Shown here: positions 24,484 through 33,533 of the stretch, one piece after another
Layout of the letters: every line of letters begins with the position of its first letter
Position numbering within the stretch: the stretch's first letter is position 1
Source of the DNA: CTSoil-043 sp963821235
Lineage (GTDB): Bacteria > Chloroflexota > Limnocylindria > Limnocylindrales > CSP1-4
Length of the DNA: 64,000 nt
Assembly (NCBI GenBank): GCA_963821235.1
Contig: CAWGCS010000001.1
Location: 1,426,001-1,490,000, forward strand
Reading direction: 5' to 3'
The notes under the pieces: model-generated
Seen by the model: the letters and a program-made list of their open reading frames with translations, nothing else
Databases searched by the model: none
What the model was told of the DNA's origin: nothing
Made by a program: the position numbers and the translations under genes

Positions 24484-26709
24484 TCAGCCGGCCTCGGTGA
24501 CGACGCGGCGCCGGGCCGCCGCGGCGGCGAGGTCCACGCCGGCCGCGGGCAGGTAGAGCTGCTCGGTGTACTCGTGGAGCATGCGGGTCGTCGAGAAGCG
24601 CCAGATCGTGGTGGACATGGCCCGCTTCATGAGCTCCAGCCACGCCTTGGGGAGGCCGTCGGGGCCGCGGTCGTAGTAGCGGGGCACGACCTCCTCCTCG
24701 AGGATCCGGTACAGGTCGAGGGCGTCGGCCCAGTCCTGGGCGCCCTCGTCGGGGCTCGTGACGCGGCCGCCGATGGCCCAGCCGTTGTCGCCGAGCCAGC
24801 CCTCGTCCCACCAGCCGTCGAGGACCGACAGGTTGACGACGCCGTTGGCCGACCCCTTCATCCCGGACGTGCCCGACGCCTCCAGGGGCCGGCGCGGGTT
24901 GTTGAGCCAGACGTCGACCCCGCGGACCATCAGCTTGGCGACGCGCATGTCGTAGTCCTCGAGGACGAAGACGCCCCCGCGCAGCTCGGGCGACCGGCTG
25001 CGGGCGAAGATGGACTGGATGACCTGCTGGCCCGGCCGGTCGGCCGGGTGAGCCTTGCCGGCGAAGATGAACTGGACCGGGCGGTCCGCGTCGTGGACCA
25101 GGCGAGCCAGGCGGTCCACGTCGGTGAAGATCAGGGCGGCGCGCTTGTAGGTGGCGAACCGCCGGGCGAACCCGATCGTCAGCGCCTCCGGGTCGAGGGC
25201 CTGCTCGAGCTCGGTCAGGGTCGCCGGCGACTCCCCGTGGCGGGCCATCTGGGCGACGAGGCGCTGGCGGGCGAAGACGGCCAGCTCCCGCTTCTGGTGG
25301 AGGTGGGCGTCCCAGAGGTCGCGATCGGGGACCCGGCCCACGCGCTCCCAGAAGCGCTCCGCGTCGGAGTGCCCGTCCAGGTCGTCGAGGTCGGCGTCGA
25401 GGAACCGCTCGTAGAGCTCGCGCATGGGACGGCCGACCCACGTCGGGGTGTGGACGCCGTTCGTCACGCCGAGGATCGTCCGCCCGCCGAGGAGCTGCTC
25501 CCAGGTGTTGTTGGCGGTCTCCGAGTGGAGCCTGGAGACGGCGTTGGCCCCGTTGGACAGGCGCAGGCTGAAGGCGGTCATGTCGAACTGGCCGGGGTCG
25601 CCGTCCACGCCGCGGCCGAGGGCGAGGACCTCCTCGATCGGCACCACGCCGGAGCCGGGCCGGGTGGCGCCGGAGAAGAGGGGCCCGGCGAGGCGCCGGA
25701 CGAGGTCTGCGTCGAAGCGCTCGTTGCCGGCCGAGACGGGCGTGTGGATCGTGAAGACGCTGCTGCGCTTCACGGCCGGCCAGGCGTCGCCGAGCGGCGT
25801 GCCGGTCTCCACCATCTCCCGGACGCGCTCCACGAGCAGGAACGCGGAATGGCCTTCGTTGAGGTGCCAGGCCGACGGGGCGATGCCCAGGGCCCGCAGG
25901 GCGCGCACGCCCCCCACGCCCAGGATGAGCTCCTGGTGGAGGCGCATCTCGCGTCCCCGGACGTAGAGGATGTTGGTGATCGGGCGGTCGGATTCGTCGT
26001 TCCCGGGATGGTCCGTATCGAGGAAGAGGACCGGGACCCGGCCGACCTGGAGCAGCCAGACGGCCGCCTCGATCGTGCGGCCGGGAAGCTCGACGGGGAC
26101 GAAGAGCGGGTCGCCGATCCGGTCGAGGACCCGCAGCACCGGGAGTCGGTTCAGGTCGAAGTCGGGGTAGGCGTGCTCCTGGTGCCCGTCGGCGTCGATC
26201 GACTGCCGGAAGTACCCCTTGCGGTAGAGGAGCCCGACCCCAACGAGCGGGAGGGCCATGTCGCTGGCGCTCTTCATGTGGTCGCCGGCGAGGACGCCGA
26301 GGCCGCCGGAGTAGATCCCCAGCGACTCGTGGAAGCCGTACTCGGCGCAGAAGTAGGCGATCGGCCCGCCGAGGGCCTTCGCGTGGGCCCGGTGGAACCA
26401 GTGGTCGGCGCCGTTGGCCATGTAGCGCTCGAACTGCCCGACGACCTCCGCGTACTCGGCGATGAAGCCGGGGTCCACGAGGAGCGGCTCCCAGTTGACG
26501 GCGCTCTCGAGGAGGGCGATCGGGTTCCGGTAGCGGGTCCAGGTGTTGGCGTCGATGCGCTGGAAGAGGAGGGCAGCCCGGGGGTGCCACATCCACCACA
26601 GGTTGTAGGCGAGGCCGCGCAGCCCCTCGAACTGCGGCGGCAGGCGGAACGGCGCGCCGGGCTGGGTCGGGACGCGGACGACGGCTGCCATCACGGCCGA
26701 TGATTCCAT
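24484..26709 (-). CDS. glgP: Alpha-glucan (glycogen) phosphorylase, short type
   Basis: A 741-residue GT35 phosphorylase of the alpha-glucan subfamily with a DUF3417-like N-terminus (GLRGLAYNLWWMWHPRAALLF). The PLP lysine region is RRPLEASGTSGMKGSANG; other conserved pieces are YGFHESLGIYSGGLGVLAGDH, WHLNEGHSAFLLVERVRE, FTIHTPVSAGNERF and GFARRFATYKRAALI. It releases glucose-1-phosphate from glycogen. Starts at 26733, 26709 and 26691 are possible; 26709 lies 8 nt after a minus-strand TATCAT. It leads the minus-strand glucan operon, divergent from glgA. Confidence 0.92.
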   Translation of the reverse strand: MESSAVMAAVVRVPTQPGAPFRLPPQFEGLRGLAYNLWWMWHPRAALLFQRIDANTWTRYRNPIALLESAVNWEPLLVDPGFIAEYAEVVGQFERYMANGADHWFHRAHAKALGGPIAYFCAEYGFHESLGIYSGGLGVLAGDHMKSASDMALPLVGVGLLYRKGYFRQSIDADGHQEHAYPDFDLNRLPVLRVLDRIGDPLFVPVELPGRTIEAAVWLLQVGRVPVLFLDTDHPGNDESDRPITNILYVRGREMRLHQELILGVGGVRALRALGIAPSAWHLNEGHSAFLLVERVREMVETGTPLGDAWPAVKRSSVFTIHTPVSAGNERFDADLVRRLAGPLFSGATRPGSGVVPIEEVLALGRGVDGDPGQFDMTAFSLRLSNGANAVSRLHSETANNTWEQLLGGRTILGVTNGVHTPTWVGRPMRELYERFLDADLDDLDGHSDAERFWERVGRVPDRDLWDAHLHQKRELAVFARQRLVAQMARHGESPATLTELEQALDPEALTIGFARRFATYKRAALIFTDVDRLARLVHDADRPVQFIFAGKAHPADRPGQQVIQSIFARSRSPELRGGVFVLEDYDMRVAKLMVRGVDVWLNNPRRPLEASGTSGMKGSANGVVNLSVLDGWWDEGWLGDNGWAIGGRVTSPDEGAQDWADALDLYRILEEEVVPRYYDRGPDGLPKAWLELMKRAMSTTIWRFSTTRMLHEYTEQLYLPAAGVDLAAAAARRRVVTEAG

Positions 26710-26814
26710 AAGCGCCGATGATACCGTGCTCATGGCTCGTGTGAACCGGTTTAGGTGCGCGAGCCCGTCCGCCACGGCTTCGGCGGGCCGGGGGCGCGGC
26801 GTACCATCCCGGGG
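26710..26814. promoter_or_regulatory. Divergent leaderless promoters of glgP and glgA
   Basis: The 105-bp gap carries a minus-strand -10 TATCAT (26718-26723) 8 nt before glgP and a plus-strand -10 TACCAT (26802-26807) 7 nt before glgA. Both spacings place the start codon at or near +1. Neither has a recognisable -35 box or ribosome-binding site. Synthesis and breakdown genes thus share one control region. Confidence 0.6.
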
Positions 26815-28296
26815 ATGCGGGTGATCTTCGTGGCCGCCGAATGCGAGCCCTGGGCCAAGACGGGCGGCCTCGGCGACGTCGTCGACGCGCTGGCCCGGGC
26901 GCTCGGCCGCGTCGACGGCGCGCTCGACGAGCCGGTCGAGGTCTTCCTGCCGCGCTACCGCACCGTGCGGCTGCCGGGCTCGACCGCCGTCCATGACCTC
27001 AGCGTCCGCCTTCGGGACCCGCGGGCAGCCGGGGGGACGAGCGAGATCGCCATCCGCTCCTTCGACGCGGCCGGCTACCGCCTCCGGCTCGTCGACCATC
27101 CGGCGGCCTTCGACCGCGACGGCTTCTACGGCGACGCACGTGGGGACTTCGAGGACAACGCCTGGCGCTTCGGGCTCCTGGCCCGGGCCGCCCTCGAGAC
27201 GAGGCGAGCCGAAGGCCGGCCCGTCGACGTCGTCGCGCTCCACGACTGGCACGCCTGCCCGGCCGTCCTCCAGCGGGACCTCGCCTATGGCGCCGACCCG
27301 CTCGTCGGCCGCGCCGCGATGACCTTCACCATCCACAACCTCGCCTACCACGGCTGGACGCCGCGCCAGCGCGTCGCCGACCTGGGCCTGGGGGCCGACC
27401 CGCCGGCCGGCGACGGATGGGGGATCGACCTCCTCCGGGAGGGCATCCTGCGGGCGGAGATGGTCAACACGGTCAGCCCCACCTACGCCCGCGAGGTCCT
27501 GGGGCCGGAGATGGGGATGGGCCTGGAGAGCCAGCTCCGCGCCCGAGGCGGGCGCTTCGTGGGGATCCTCAACGGCCTGGACGAGGAGCTCTGGAACCCG
27601 GCCTCCGACACGGCCATCGCGGCCACCTTCGGCGCCGGCGACCTGGCCGGCAAGGCGGCCTGCCGGGCCGACCTCTGCGCCAGGGTCGGCTTCGATCCCG
27701 CGGACCCGGCCCCGATCCTCGGCGTCATCGGCCGGCTCGATCCCCAGAAGGGCTTCGATCTCGTCGCCGGGGCCGCCCCGGCGCTCGCACGCGGCGGGGC
27801 CCGGATCGTCGCCCTCGGCAGCGGCGACCCGAGCCTGGTGGCCGGGATGCGGGCCGCCGCGACCGCCCAGCCCCGCCGGATCGCGCTGGCCGAGCGCTTC
27901 GACCGCGACCTCGCCCGGCGCATCTACGCCGGCGCCGACCTCTTCCTCATGCCGTCCCGCTTCGAGCCGTGCGGGCAGGGCCAGATGATCGCCATGCGCT
28001 ACGGGACGCCGCCGGTCGGGCGGCGGACCGGCGGCCTGGCGGACACGATCGTCGACCTCCACGAGGATCCGGCCAACGGCACGGGCTTCCTCTTCGACGA
28101 GCCGACACCGGACGCGCTGCGCTTCGCCTGCGAGCGGGCGATCGGCGTCCTGCGGGATCGCGACCGGGCGCGCTGGGACGGCCTCGTCCGGCGGGCCATG
28201 GCCGTGGACTGGGCCTGGGAGCGGGCCTCGGCGCCGGCCTACGCGGCGATGTTCCGGCGGGCGATCGCCGCTCGACGGGCGGCCGCCGCTCGCTGA
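26815..28296 (+). CDS. glgA: Glycogen synthase
   Basis: A 493-residue GT5 enzyme of normal length that transfers glucose from ADP- or UDP-glucose to growing alpha-1,4-glucan. Signature motifs are AAECEPWAKTGGLGDVVDALA near the N-terminus, DVVALHDWHACPAVL, FTIHNLAYHGWTPRQ, GILNGLDEELWNP, VIGRLDPQKGFDL, and the C-terminal catalytic SRFEPCGQGQMIAMRYGTPPVGRRTGGLADT. ATG 26815 follows TACCAT (26802-26807) by 7 nt, supporting this start over an upstream one. No glgC or glgB is present in the window. Confidence 0.94.
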   Translation: MRVIFVAAECEPWAKTGGLGDVVDALARALGRVDGALDEPVEVFLPRYRTVRLPGSTAVHDLSVRLRDPRAAGGTSEIAIRSFDAAGYRLRLVDHPAAFDRDGFYGDARGDFEDNAWRFGLLARAALETRRAEGRPVDVVALHDWHACPAVLQRDLAYGADPLVGRAAMTFTIHNLAYHGWTPRQRVADLGLGADPPAGDGWGIDLLREGILRAEMVNTVSPTYAREVLGPEMGMGLESQLRARGGRFVGILNGLDEELWNPASDTAIAATFGAGDLAGKAACRADLCARVGFDPADPAPILGVIGRLDPQKGFDLVAGAAPALARGGARIVALGSGDPSLVAGMRAAATAQPRRIALAERFDRDLARRIYAGADLFLMPSRFEPCGQGQMIAMRYGTPPVGRRTGGLADTIVDLHEDPANGTGFLFDEPTPDALRFACERAIGVLRDRDRARWDGLVRRAMAVDWAWERASAPAYAAMFRRAIAARRAAAAR

Positions 28297-28329
28297 CCCG
28301 GCCGCGGCGCAGGCCCGCCCGGGGAGCGG

Positions 28330-29091
28330 CTAGCTCGGGCGGTTCGCTGCGACGACCACCGCGCCGACGGTGAAGGCAGAGCCGTCGGCCGCGATCTCGA
28401 ACGCCTCGCGGGCCAGGGGAGAGGCCTCGCGGAGCATCCGCCGTACCGCGTCCGCCCGCCAGGGCGCCGGCGCCGTGCGTGAGAGCCAGTCCGCCGTGTC
28501 GTGCCGGAAGCGCCACTCCCGGACGATGTCGCCGGCCAGCCCGGCCCCGGCGAGCGTCGCCCGCCAGTCCGACGGCCGGGGGGAGCGGCCGTGGGTCGGA
28601 TCGCGGAGCAGCTCGACGGCGTTGAGGAAGGCGTCGAGGCGGGCGTCCTCGGGGGCGACCAGGTCGATGAGCACGACGCGACCGCCCGGCCGCAGGACGC
28701 GCGCGACCTCCCGCAGGGCGCCGGCAGGATCGGGCCAGTGGTGGACGGAGAAGCGGCTCATCGCGAGGTCGAAGGCGGCGTCGGGGAAGGGGAGGGCGTC
28801 GGCCCGGGCCACCGTCCAGGCCACGTTGGCGATGCCGCGCTCCGCCGCCAGCCGGCCGGCCACGGCCAGCATCTCCGGGATCGGGTCGATCGCGTCCACC
28901 CGGGCGACGTGGGGCGCCAGGGCCAGCGACGCGTGCCCGGCGCCGGAGCCGAGGTCGATGGCCCGGTCGCCCGGGCGCGGGCCGAGCGCGTCGACGAGCC
29001 AGGCGAGGTCCGGGCCGTCGGCGTGCGACCAGCCCGTGCCGTACCGCTCGGCGACGGCCGACCACTGGGCGCGCAGGGCGTCGTCGCTCAC
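28330..29091 (-). CDS. Class I SAM-dependent methyltransferase (UbiE-like)
   Basis: A 253-residue methyltransferase: RAIDLGSGAGHASLALAP (motif I), VDAIDPIPEMLAVAG, VARADALPFPDAAFDLAMSRF (motif post-II) and REVARVLRPGGRVVLIDLVAP. This is the methyltransferase_11 pattern. GTG 29091 overlaps the DUF2277 stop (GTGA), so translation is coupled. The acceptor is unknown. Confidence 0.87.
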   Translation of the reverse strand: MSDDALRAQWSAVAERYGTGWSHADGPDLAWLVDALGPRPGDRAIDLGSGAGHASLALAPHVARVDAIDPIPEMLAVAGRLAAERGIANVAWTVARADALPFPDAAFDLAMSRFSVHHWPDPAGALREVARVLRPGGRVVLIDLVAPEDARLDAFLNAVELLRDPTHGRSPRPSDWRATLAGAGLAGDIVREWRFRHDTADWLSRTAPAPWRADAVRRMLREASPLAREAFEIAADGSAFTVGAVVVAANRPS

Positions 29092-29378
29092 GGGCGCTCG
29101 GGGAGGGGCCGGGCGGCGCGCGCCCGGGCGGGTCGCGCCGGCCAGGCCGACGGTGGCGTGGCGGGGCCGGGCACGGTCGGGGCGCCAATCGCGGCGAGGA
29201 GCCGGGCCGTCGCGGAGGCGATCTCGTCGACGGCGGCGTCGAACGCCGCGAGGTCCCGCGCAGCGGGCGCGCGGGTGGCCGCGATCTTGCGCACGTACTG
29301 GCGGGCGGCGTCGTGGACGTCGCCGTGGGTCGCGGGGGGCGCGGCCCGGCCGCGGAGAGGGCGGATGCTGCGACACAT
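29088..29378 (-). CDS. DUF2277 family protein
   Basis: A 96-residue protein opening with the family signature MCRSIRPLRGRAAPPATHGD followed by VHDAARQYVRKIAATRAPAA and DLAAFDAAVDEIASATARLL. DUF2277 has no known function. The start is fixed by this signature and by a leaderless-type -10 TACGCT (29385-29390, minus strand) 6 nt upstream. The C-terminus after residue 65 is Pro/Arg-rich. Overlaps the methyltransferase start by four bases. Confidence 0.85.
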   Translation of the reverse strand: MCRSIRPLRGRAAPPATHGDVHDAARQYVRKIAATRAPAARDLAAFDAAVDEIASATARLLAAIGAPTVPGPATPPSAWPARPARARAARPLPERP

Positions 29379-29569
29379 GGCCGTAGCGTAGCGGACCACG
29401 GCCCGCCAGCCCGCCAGCCACCTTGCCCGCCGGCGGGCCAGCGGCCAGCCACCCGGCCCGCCGGGCGGGCGCCGGGCGGCCGCGCTGCCGGCCGGCCAAG
29501 CCGAGCCGTCCGGCACTCCCCGCGATCCGGCGACCGGTGCGACGATACCGGCCTGGAGGTATGACCGAC

Positions 29570-30460
29570 ATGCGTGCTAAGAAGCTGCTCCTCGGAGCCC
29601 TCGCCGCGACCGCCGGGGCCGGGGCCGCCTATGCGTTCGCCCTGCGCCCGTGGTGGCGCGCGTGGGGCGTCGATCCCACCGAATCCGATCTCGTCTTCGC
29701 CGGCGACGACCTCGTCCCGGATGCGACCGTCACCGAGACGCGCGGCGTGGAGATCGGCGCCCCGCCGGAGGACGTCTGGCCGTGGCTGGTCCAGATGGGC
29801 TACAACCGCGCCGGCTGGTACAGCTACGACCTCGTCGACATGAAGGGCGCCAGCGTCGACCGGATCGTGCCGGAGCTCCAGCACCTCGCCGTCGGCGACG
29901 CGGTGCCGAACTCGCCCGACACGGCCTTCGTGGTCCGGGGCCTCGATCCCGGCCGAGCCCTGGTCCTCTACGCCGACGAGGCCACCGTCCAGGAGCAGGT
30001 CGCCGCGGCGCGGGCGAAGAAGGCCGCCGGCGCGGCGGTCGAGGAGACGCCGGCAAACCTCAAGGCGGCCGGCCGGATGATGCCCTCGATGCCCGGCTTC
30101 GCCGCCAGCTGGGCCTTCGTCCTGCGCCCGCTCGACGATGGCCGCCGGACGCGCCTCGTGGAGCGGTTCCGGGTCCGCATGTCGGCCCCGGAGGGTCCCG
30201 CGGCGAACGTCCTCGGCAACGTCTTCGGCTTCGGCGTCTTCGCCATGACACGCAAGCAGATGCTGGGCATCCGCGACCGGGCCGAGGCGGCCCTCATCGC
30301 CGCCGGCATCTCCGCCGAGTTCGCGACGCGCCAGGGATTCGAGGCTGGCGTCGTGCCCGTCGAGCCGGCCGCGACCGAGGCGGGGAGCGACCAGCCGACA
30401 CCCGCGGAGCCAGCCGCGGCCGAGGCGGCGACGGAGCCGTCCGCGCCCGACCAGCCCTGA
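29570..30460 (+). CDS. SRPBCC-like protein (paralogue of 6363 gene)
   Basis: A 296-residue protein with an N-terminal hydrophobic/signal-like segment (MRAKKLLLGALAATAGAGAA), an SRPBCC-like domain containing VEIGAPPEDVWPWLVQMGYN, RAGWYSYDLVDM and DRIVPELQHLAVGD, and an Ala/Glu/Pro-rich tail. ATG 29561 also fits, but GGAGG at 29555-29559 sits 10 nt from ATG 29570 and only 1 nt from 29561, so I chose 29570. Compared with the 6363 protein it has an extra coiled insertion of about 35 residues (QEQVAAARAKKAAGAAVEE). Confidence 0.8.
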   Translation: MRAKKLLLGALAATAGAGAAYAFALRPWWRAWGVDPTESDLVFAGDDLVPDATVTETRGVEIGAPPEDVWPWLVQMGYNRAGWYSYDLVDMKGASVDRIVPELQHLAVGDAVPNSPDTAFVVRGLDPGRALVLYADEATVQEQVAAARAKKAAGAAVEETPANLKAAGRMMPSMPGFAASWAFVLRPLDDGRRTRLVERFRVRMSAPEGPAANVLGNVFGFGVFAMTRKQMLGIRDRAEAALIAAGISAEFATRQGFEAGVVPVEPAATEAGSDQPTPAEPAAAEAATEPSAPDQP

Positions 30461-30527
30461 TCGAGCGCCGACCGCCCGCGGGATCGGGCGGTTTGACTCG
30501 ATTGCCCGCGGCTGTCAAGGTCCCCGC

Positions 30528-32384
30528 GTGACCGGCCACGCCCGACGGACCGCGATCGTCGCCCTTGCGCTGCTCGTGCTCGCGTCGGGGCTCGCGCCTG
30601 CCGTCGAGCCGGCGGCCAGGGCGGTCGATCCGTCTCCGTCCGCATCGCTCGAGCCCACCCCGAGCCCGCCGCTGGAGCCGACCCCCACCCCCTCGCTCGA
30701 GCCGACGCCGTCGCTGGAGCCCACCCCTGTCCCGACCCCGACGCCGAGCCCCGGGATCGGCAACCCCGAGTCGCCGATGAGCTCGCACCTCTCGGGGGAC
30801 GTCTACGGCTACCTCCCGTACTGGGAGATGAGCAGCGCGGTCGTCGACTACATCGACTGGAACGCCCTGTCCGTGATCGGTCTCTTCTCGGTGACCTGGA
30901 CGGGGACGGGCGGCATCAGCCGGACCGAGCCGGGCTACGCGGCCATCACGGGCTCCGTCGGCCGGGCCGTCGTCGCCGCCGCCAGGGCCCGCGGGGTGCG
31001 TGTGGAGCTCACCTTCACGACCTTCGGGTTCACCAAGAACGAGACCTTCTTCGGCGATCCCGCCCGCCAGGCCAGGGCGATCGCGGAGCTCCGGGCGCTC
31101 GTCCTCCAGGTTGGCGCCGACGGCGTGAACGTCGACGCCGAGTCGATCAAGGGCTCCTGGTTCGACGAGTACGCCGCCTTCGTGGCGAACCTGCGGGCCG
31201 GCCTCCGGGCCGACAACCCGAAGGCCACGGTGTCGGTGGCGACGAACGCCAACAGCTCCGGGGCCCAGATGGCCAGGCTGGCCGCCGACGCCGGGGCCGA
31301 CCGGATCTTCATCATGGCCTATGGCTACCGGACCACCTCGTCGAGCCCCGGCGCGATCGCGCCCCTCGTCGGGCGCCTCTCGCCGGGCGGGCTCGACATC
31401 CGCTGGACGATCGACCGCTACCTGCAGGAGGGCGTCCCGCTGGGCCGCGCGATCCTCGGCCTGCCGTACTACGGGATCAGCTGGCCCACCGCCTCCGACT
31501 CCCTGGGGGCGGCGAAGACCGGCGCCGGGACGACGTACACGCCCCGCAAGCAGATCGGCAAGCCGGCCTCGCTGGGGGTGCCGCTGCTCTACGAGCCGGG
31601 TGAGTCCGTGAGCTGGTACGCCTGGTACGACGGGGCGGCGGACACCTGGCGGCAGGCCTTCTTCGACACGCCGACCTCGCTGGGGCCGAAGTACGCCTAC
31701 GCCATCACCCGCCGGCTGGCCGGGGTGGGCATCTGGGCCCTCGGCTACGACCGGGGCGTGGACGGGTACTGGGGCCTCCTCAAGGCGATGTTCGGGCCGC
31801 CCCGGGTGACCGGCTTCTCGCTGGCGCCGAATCCCACCCGCCGGCTCACGGTCAACGCCACGGTCAGCCCGACTGCCGGCAGCCGCGCCGTCACCCAGGT
31901 GCGATTCGGTCACGACGGCAAGCGGTGGGGCGCCTGGCAGGTCCTGCCTCCACCGACCACCGACCCGTCCGGGATCACCGTTCCGGCGACGTTCGTCGTC
32001 TCCCTCGGCTCCTCGACGACCGAGGGGACGCGGGCGGCCTGGGCGCAGGTCCGCGACGAGGGCGGCACGATCTCGGCGCCCCGCTCCGCCACGGTCATCC
32101 TCGACCGGACCGGGCCGGTCCTGCCGTCCGCCCCGACCCTCTGGTTCAGCCCCACGACCGGGACCTGGCGCGCCCGCTGGACTGCCGCCAGGGACCCCAG
32201 CCGGCCGGTGACCTACAAGGTCTGGTACGCGGTCGGCGGCGGGGCCTGGAAGGTGCTCGTGACCCGGACCTCGGCCACCAGCGTCGGCCTCCCCATCACG
32301 CGCCGGACGGCCAGCGTCGCCGTCCTCGTGCGGGCCATCGACGCGCTGGGCAACGGCGGCCCGACGCGCAGCGCGCGCCGCTGA
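30528..32384 (+). CDS. Secreted GH18-family glycoside hydrolase-like protein
   Basis: A 618-residue secreted protein. A signal peptide (AIVALALLVLASGLAPAVEPA) is followed by a linker of repeated SLEPTP units (about residues 35-75). A GH18 barrel comes next: VYGYLPYWEMSS, then VELTFTTFGF, the catalytic strand GADGVNVDAES whose final Glu is the presumed acid, FIMAYGYRTT and GVGIWALGYDRG. Two C-terminal beta-sandwich (Ig/fibronectin-like) modules start near residues 430 and 530. Probably a wall- or chitin-type polysaccharide hydrolase such as a YaaH-like glucosaminidase. GTG 30528 is used. Confidence 0.87.
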   Translation: MTGHARRTAIVALALLVLASGLAPAVEPAARAVDPSPSASLEPTPSPPLEPTPTPSLEPTPSLEPTPVPTPTPSPGIGNPESPMSSHLSGDVYGYLPYWEMSSAVVDYIDWNALSVIGLFSVTWTGTGGISRTEPGYAAITGSVGRAVVAAARARGVRVELTFTTFGFTKNETFFGDPARQARAIAELRALVLQVGADGVNVDAESIKGSWFDEYAAFVANLRAGLRADNPKATVSVATNANSSGAQMARLAADAGADRIFIMAYGYRTTSSSPGAIAPLVGRLSPGGLDIRWTIDRYLQEGVPLGRAILGLPYYGISWPTASDSLGAAKTGAGTTYTPRKQIGKPASLGVPLLYEPGESVSWYAWYDGAADTWRQAFFDTPTSLGPKYAYAITRRLAGVGIWALGYDRGVDGYWGLLKAMFGPPRVTGFSLAPNPTRRLTVNATVSPTAGSRAVTQVRFGHDGKRWGAWQVLPPPTTDPSGITVPATFVVSLGSSTTEGTRAAWAQVRDEGGTISAPRSATVILDRTGPVLPSAPTLWFSPTTGTWRARWTAARDPSRPVTYKVWYAVGGGAWKVLVTRTSATSVGLPITRRTASVAVLVRAIDALGNGGPTRSARR

Positions 32385-32485
32385 CGTCGGCCGCGGCAGG
32401 CGGCGGCAGGCGAGGCGCACGACCCGGCCCGCGGTCTCCTCGTGGTACCGTTGGACGTGCCGCGGCCCGCGCGCCGTGCGCCCGG

Positions 32486-32561
32486 GCGGGAGTAGCTCAG
32501 CTGGCAGAGCGGCAGCCTTCCAAGCTGCATGTCGCGGGTTCGAACCCCGTCTCCCGCTCCA
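32486..32561 (+). tRNA. tRNA-Gly(TCC)
   Basis: A 76-nt cloverleaf. Acceptor GCGGGAG pairs with CTCCCGC, the anticodon stem is GCAGC/GCTGC with loop CTTCCAA (anticodon TCC), the T arm is GCGGG-TTCGAAC-CCCGT, the discriminator is T, and CCA is encoded. The 3' 42 nt are duplicated at 38519-38560, marking it as the integration site of a genomic island; the gene itself stays intact. Confidence 0.97.
32520..32561 (+). repeat. Island attachment repeat, tRNA-proximal copy
   Basis: The 3' end of tRNA-Gly from the anticodon loop to CCA, 42 nt, identical to 38519-38560. It is the expected crossover zone of tyrosine-recombinase islands. A degenerate third copy of its last 37 nt (32 of 37 matching) lies at 39863-39899. 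Confidence 0.92.
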
Positions 32562-32676
32562 CGAACCCTCCATTCCTGCACAGGGCGACACGCAAGTTGG
32601 TCCGGTCGATACTTGACGTCGCGCCGGCATCAGTCAATCCATGGCGAAACCACAACATGTTGTGGTGTGTAGACGG

Positions 32677-32925
32677 TTACCCACTTTCTGTTGTGGCAAG
32701 TTCGATGGTCAAGATCCGCATGAGCCGGGTCGTCGATGAGGCGTCCCTTGGGCAACGACCTCCGCTTGATCCTTCCCCCACATGAGCGTGGGACGCTGCG
32801 GGATGACGGCGCGGAACCAGCAGCGGGCCTAGCCGGAAGATCGTCTCGCACCGCGTGCAGCCCAGCTCGGGCGCCGGACAGCGACGGGACTTGGACCGGA
32901 GTACCCGTCTCATGGGTTCTTCCAT
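32677..32925 (-). CDS. Possible small zinc-finger protein
   Basis: An 82-residue frame from ATG 32925, with a second ATG at residue 5 and AAGGAG just upstream. Residues 13-45 (RRCPAPELGCTRCETIFRL, then HPAASHAHVGEGSSGGRCP) resemble the small zinc-ribbon peptides common on actinophages and islands, with C-x-x-C and a distal Cys. It would run toward the tRNA. Weak coding evidence; it may be a relic. Confidence 0.3.
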   Translation of the reverse strand: MEEPMRRVLRSKSRRCPAPELGCTRCETIFRLGPLLVPRRHPAASHAHVGEGSSGGRCPRDASSTTRLMRILTIELATTESG

Positions 32926-33066
32926 CTCCTTCTCTGCAGACGCGCTCGGCAGGGCCGCCGCGCACGGCCGCGGCGCTGCGGCCACCCGCTGGGGCGCGCA
33001 CCATCGGTCTTGAGGCGCACCGCCAGGCGAGTGCCAATGCCCGCGAGGCCCACGCGCGCCCTGACG

Positions 33067-33470
33067 ATGAGCGAGCTGTCGGACCTGGAGAGGGCCCTTG
33101 AGGCCGAGCGCATCGCCGGGCTTCAGCTTCCTCGGTCGAAGCCGCCCGCGCCCGCCGCGGGGCCTCTTCCATCGTCCGCGCCCGCCACTCCGGGATCGCA
33201 CCTGAACTCTTCGACCGCGACCGGGACACGAAGCTCGCCGCGATGGTGGCAGCAGGGCTCTCCCTATCCGAAGCAGGGGCCTTCTTCGGCCTGTCCCGCC
33301 TGCGCGACCACCAGCTCCTGCACCCTGTTCTCGAACCCGATTGGCGGGCTACCGAGGGCAAACGTGCGACGCGAGCCAACGTACCGGTGCCGCGACGTCC
33401 CTACTCCTGGCAAGGCGTTTCTGCCTGTGGATTTGGAAACGAGATGCGCAGGCGAAAACACCTTGTGTAG
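33067..33470 (+). pseudogene. Possible decayed HTH gene
   Basis: ATG 33067 opens MSELSDLERALEAERIAGLQ; in a different frame downstream the sequence reads IAPELFDRDRDTKLAAMVAA followed by GLSLSEAGAFFGLSRLRDHQ, which looks like a helix-turn-helix. Joining the two needs one frameshift near 33120. It could be a remnant of the island's own recombination or regulatory gene. Low confidence. Confidence 0.25.
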
Positions 33471-33488
33471 CAGGTGCGTCGTAATCGC

Positions 33489-33516
33489 TTGACAGGACGG
33501 CTCGGGCATGCATACT
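33489..33516 (+). promoter_or_regulatory. Promoter of the DGQHR gene
   Basis: A consensus -35 TTGACA (33489-33494) is followed after 16 bp by CATACT (33511-33516); TACTAG one step further would give an 18-bp spacer. Predicted start near 33523 leaves a 5' leader of about 130 nt before the DGQHR start, unlike the leaderless genes outside the island. Confidence 0.6.
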
Positions 33517-33533
33517 AGCTCTCGTCGCACCGT

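Noticed and set aside
24463..26703. A 746-codon plus-strand frame opposite the phosphorylase
   Set aside because: Shadow of glgP; composition is Glu/Gly/Val/Asp-rich without any domain.
30640..30740. A DNA tandem repeat in the GH18 gene
   Set aside because: It simply encodes a SLEPTP-type Pro/Thr-rich linker after the signal peptide, common in secreted proteins.
32630..33379. A 249-codon minus-strand frame at the left end of the island
   Set aside because: Arg/Ser/Pro-rich without domains, overlaps better alternatives and lacks a ribosome-binding site.
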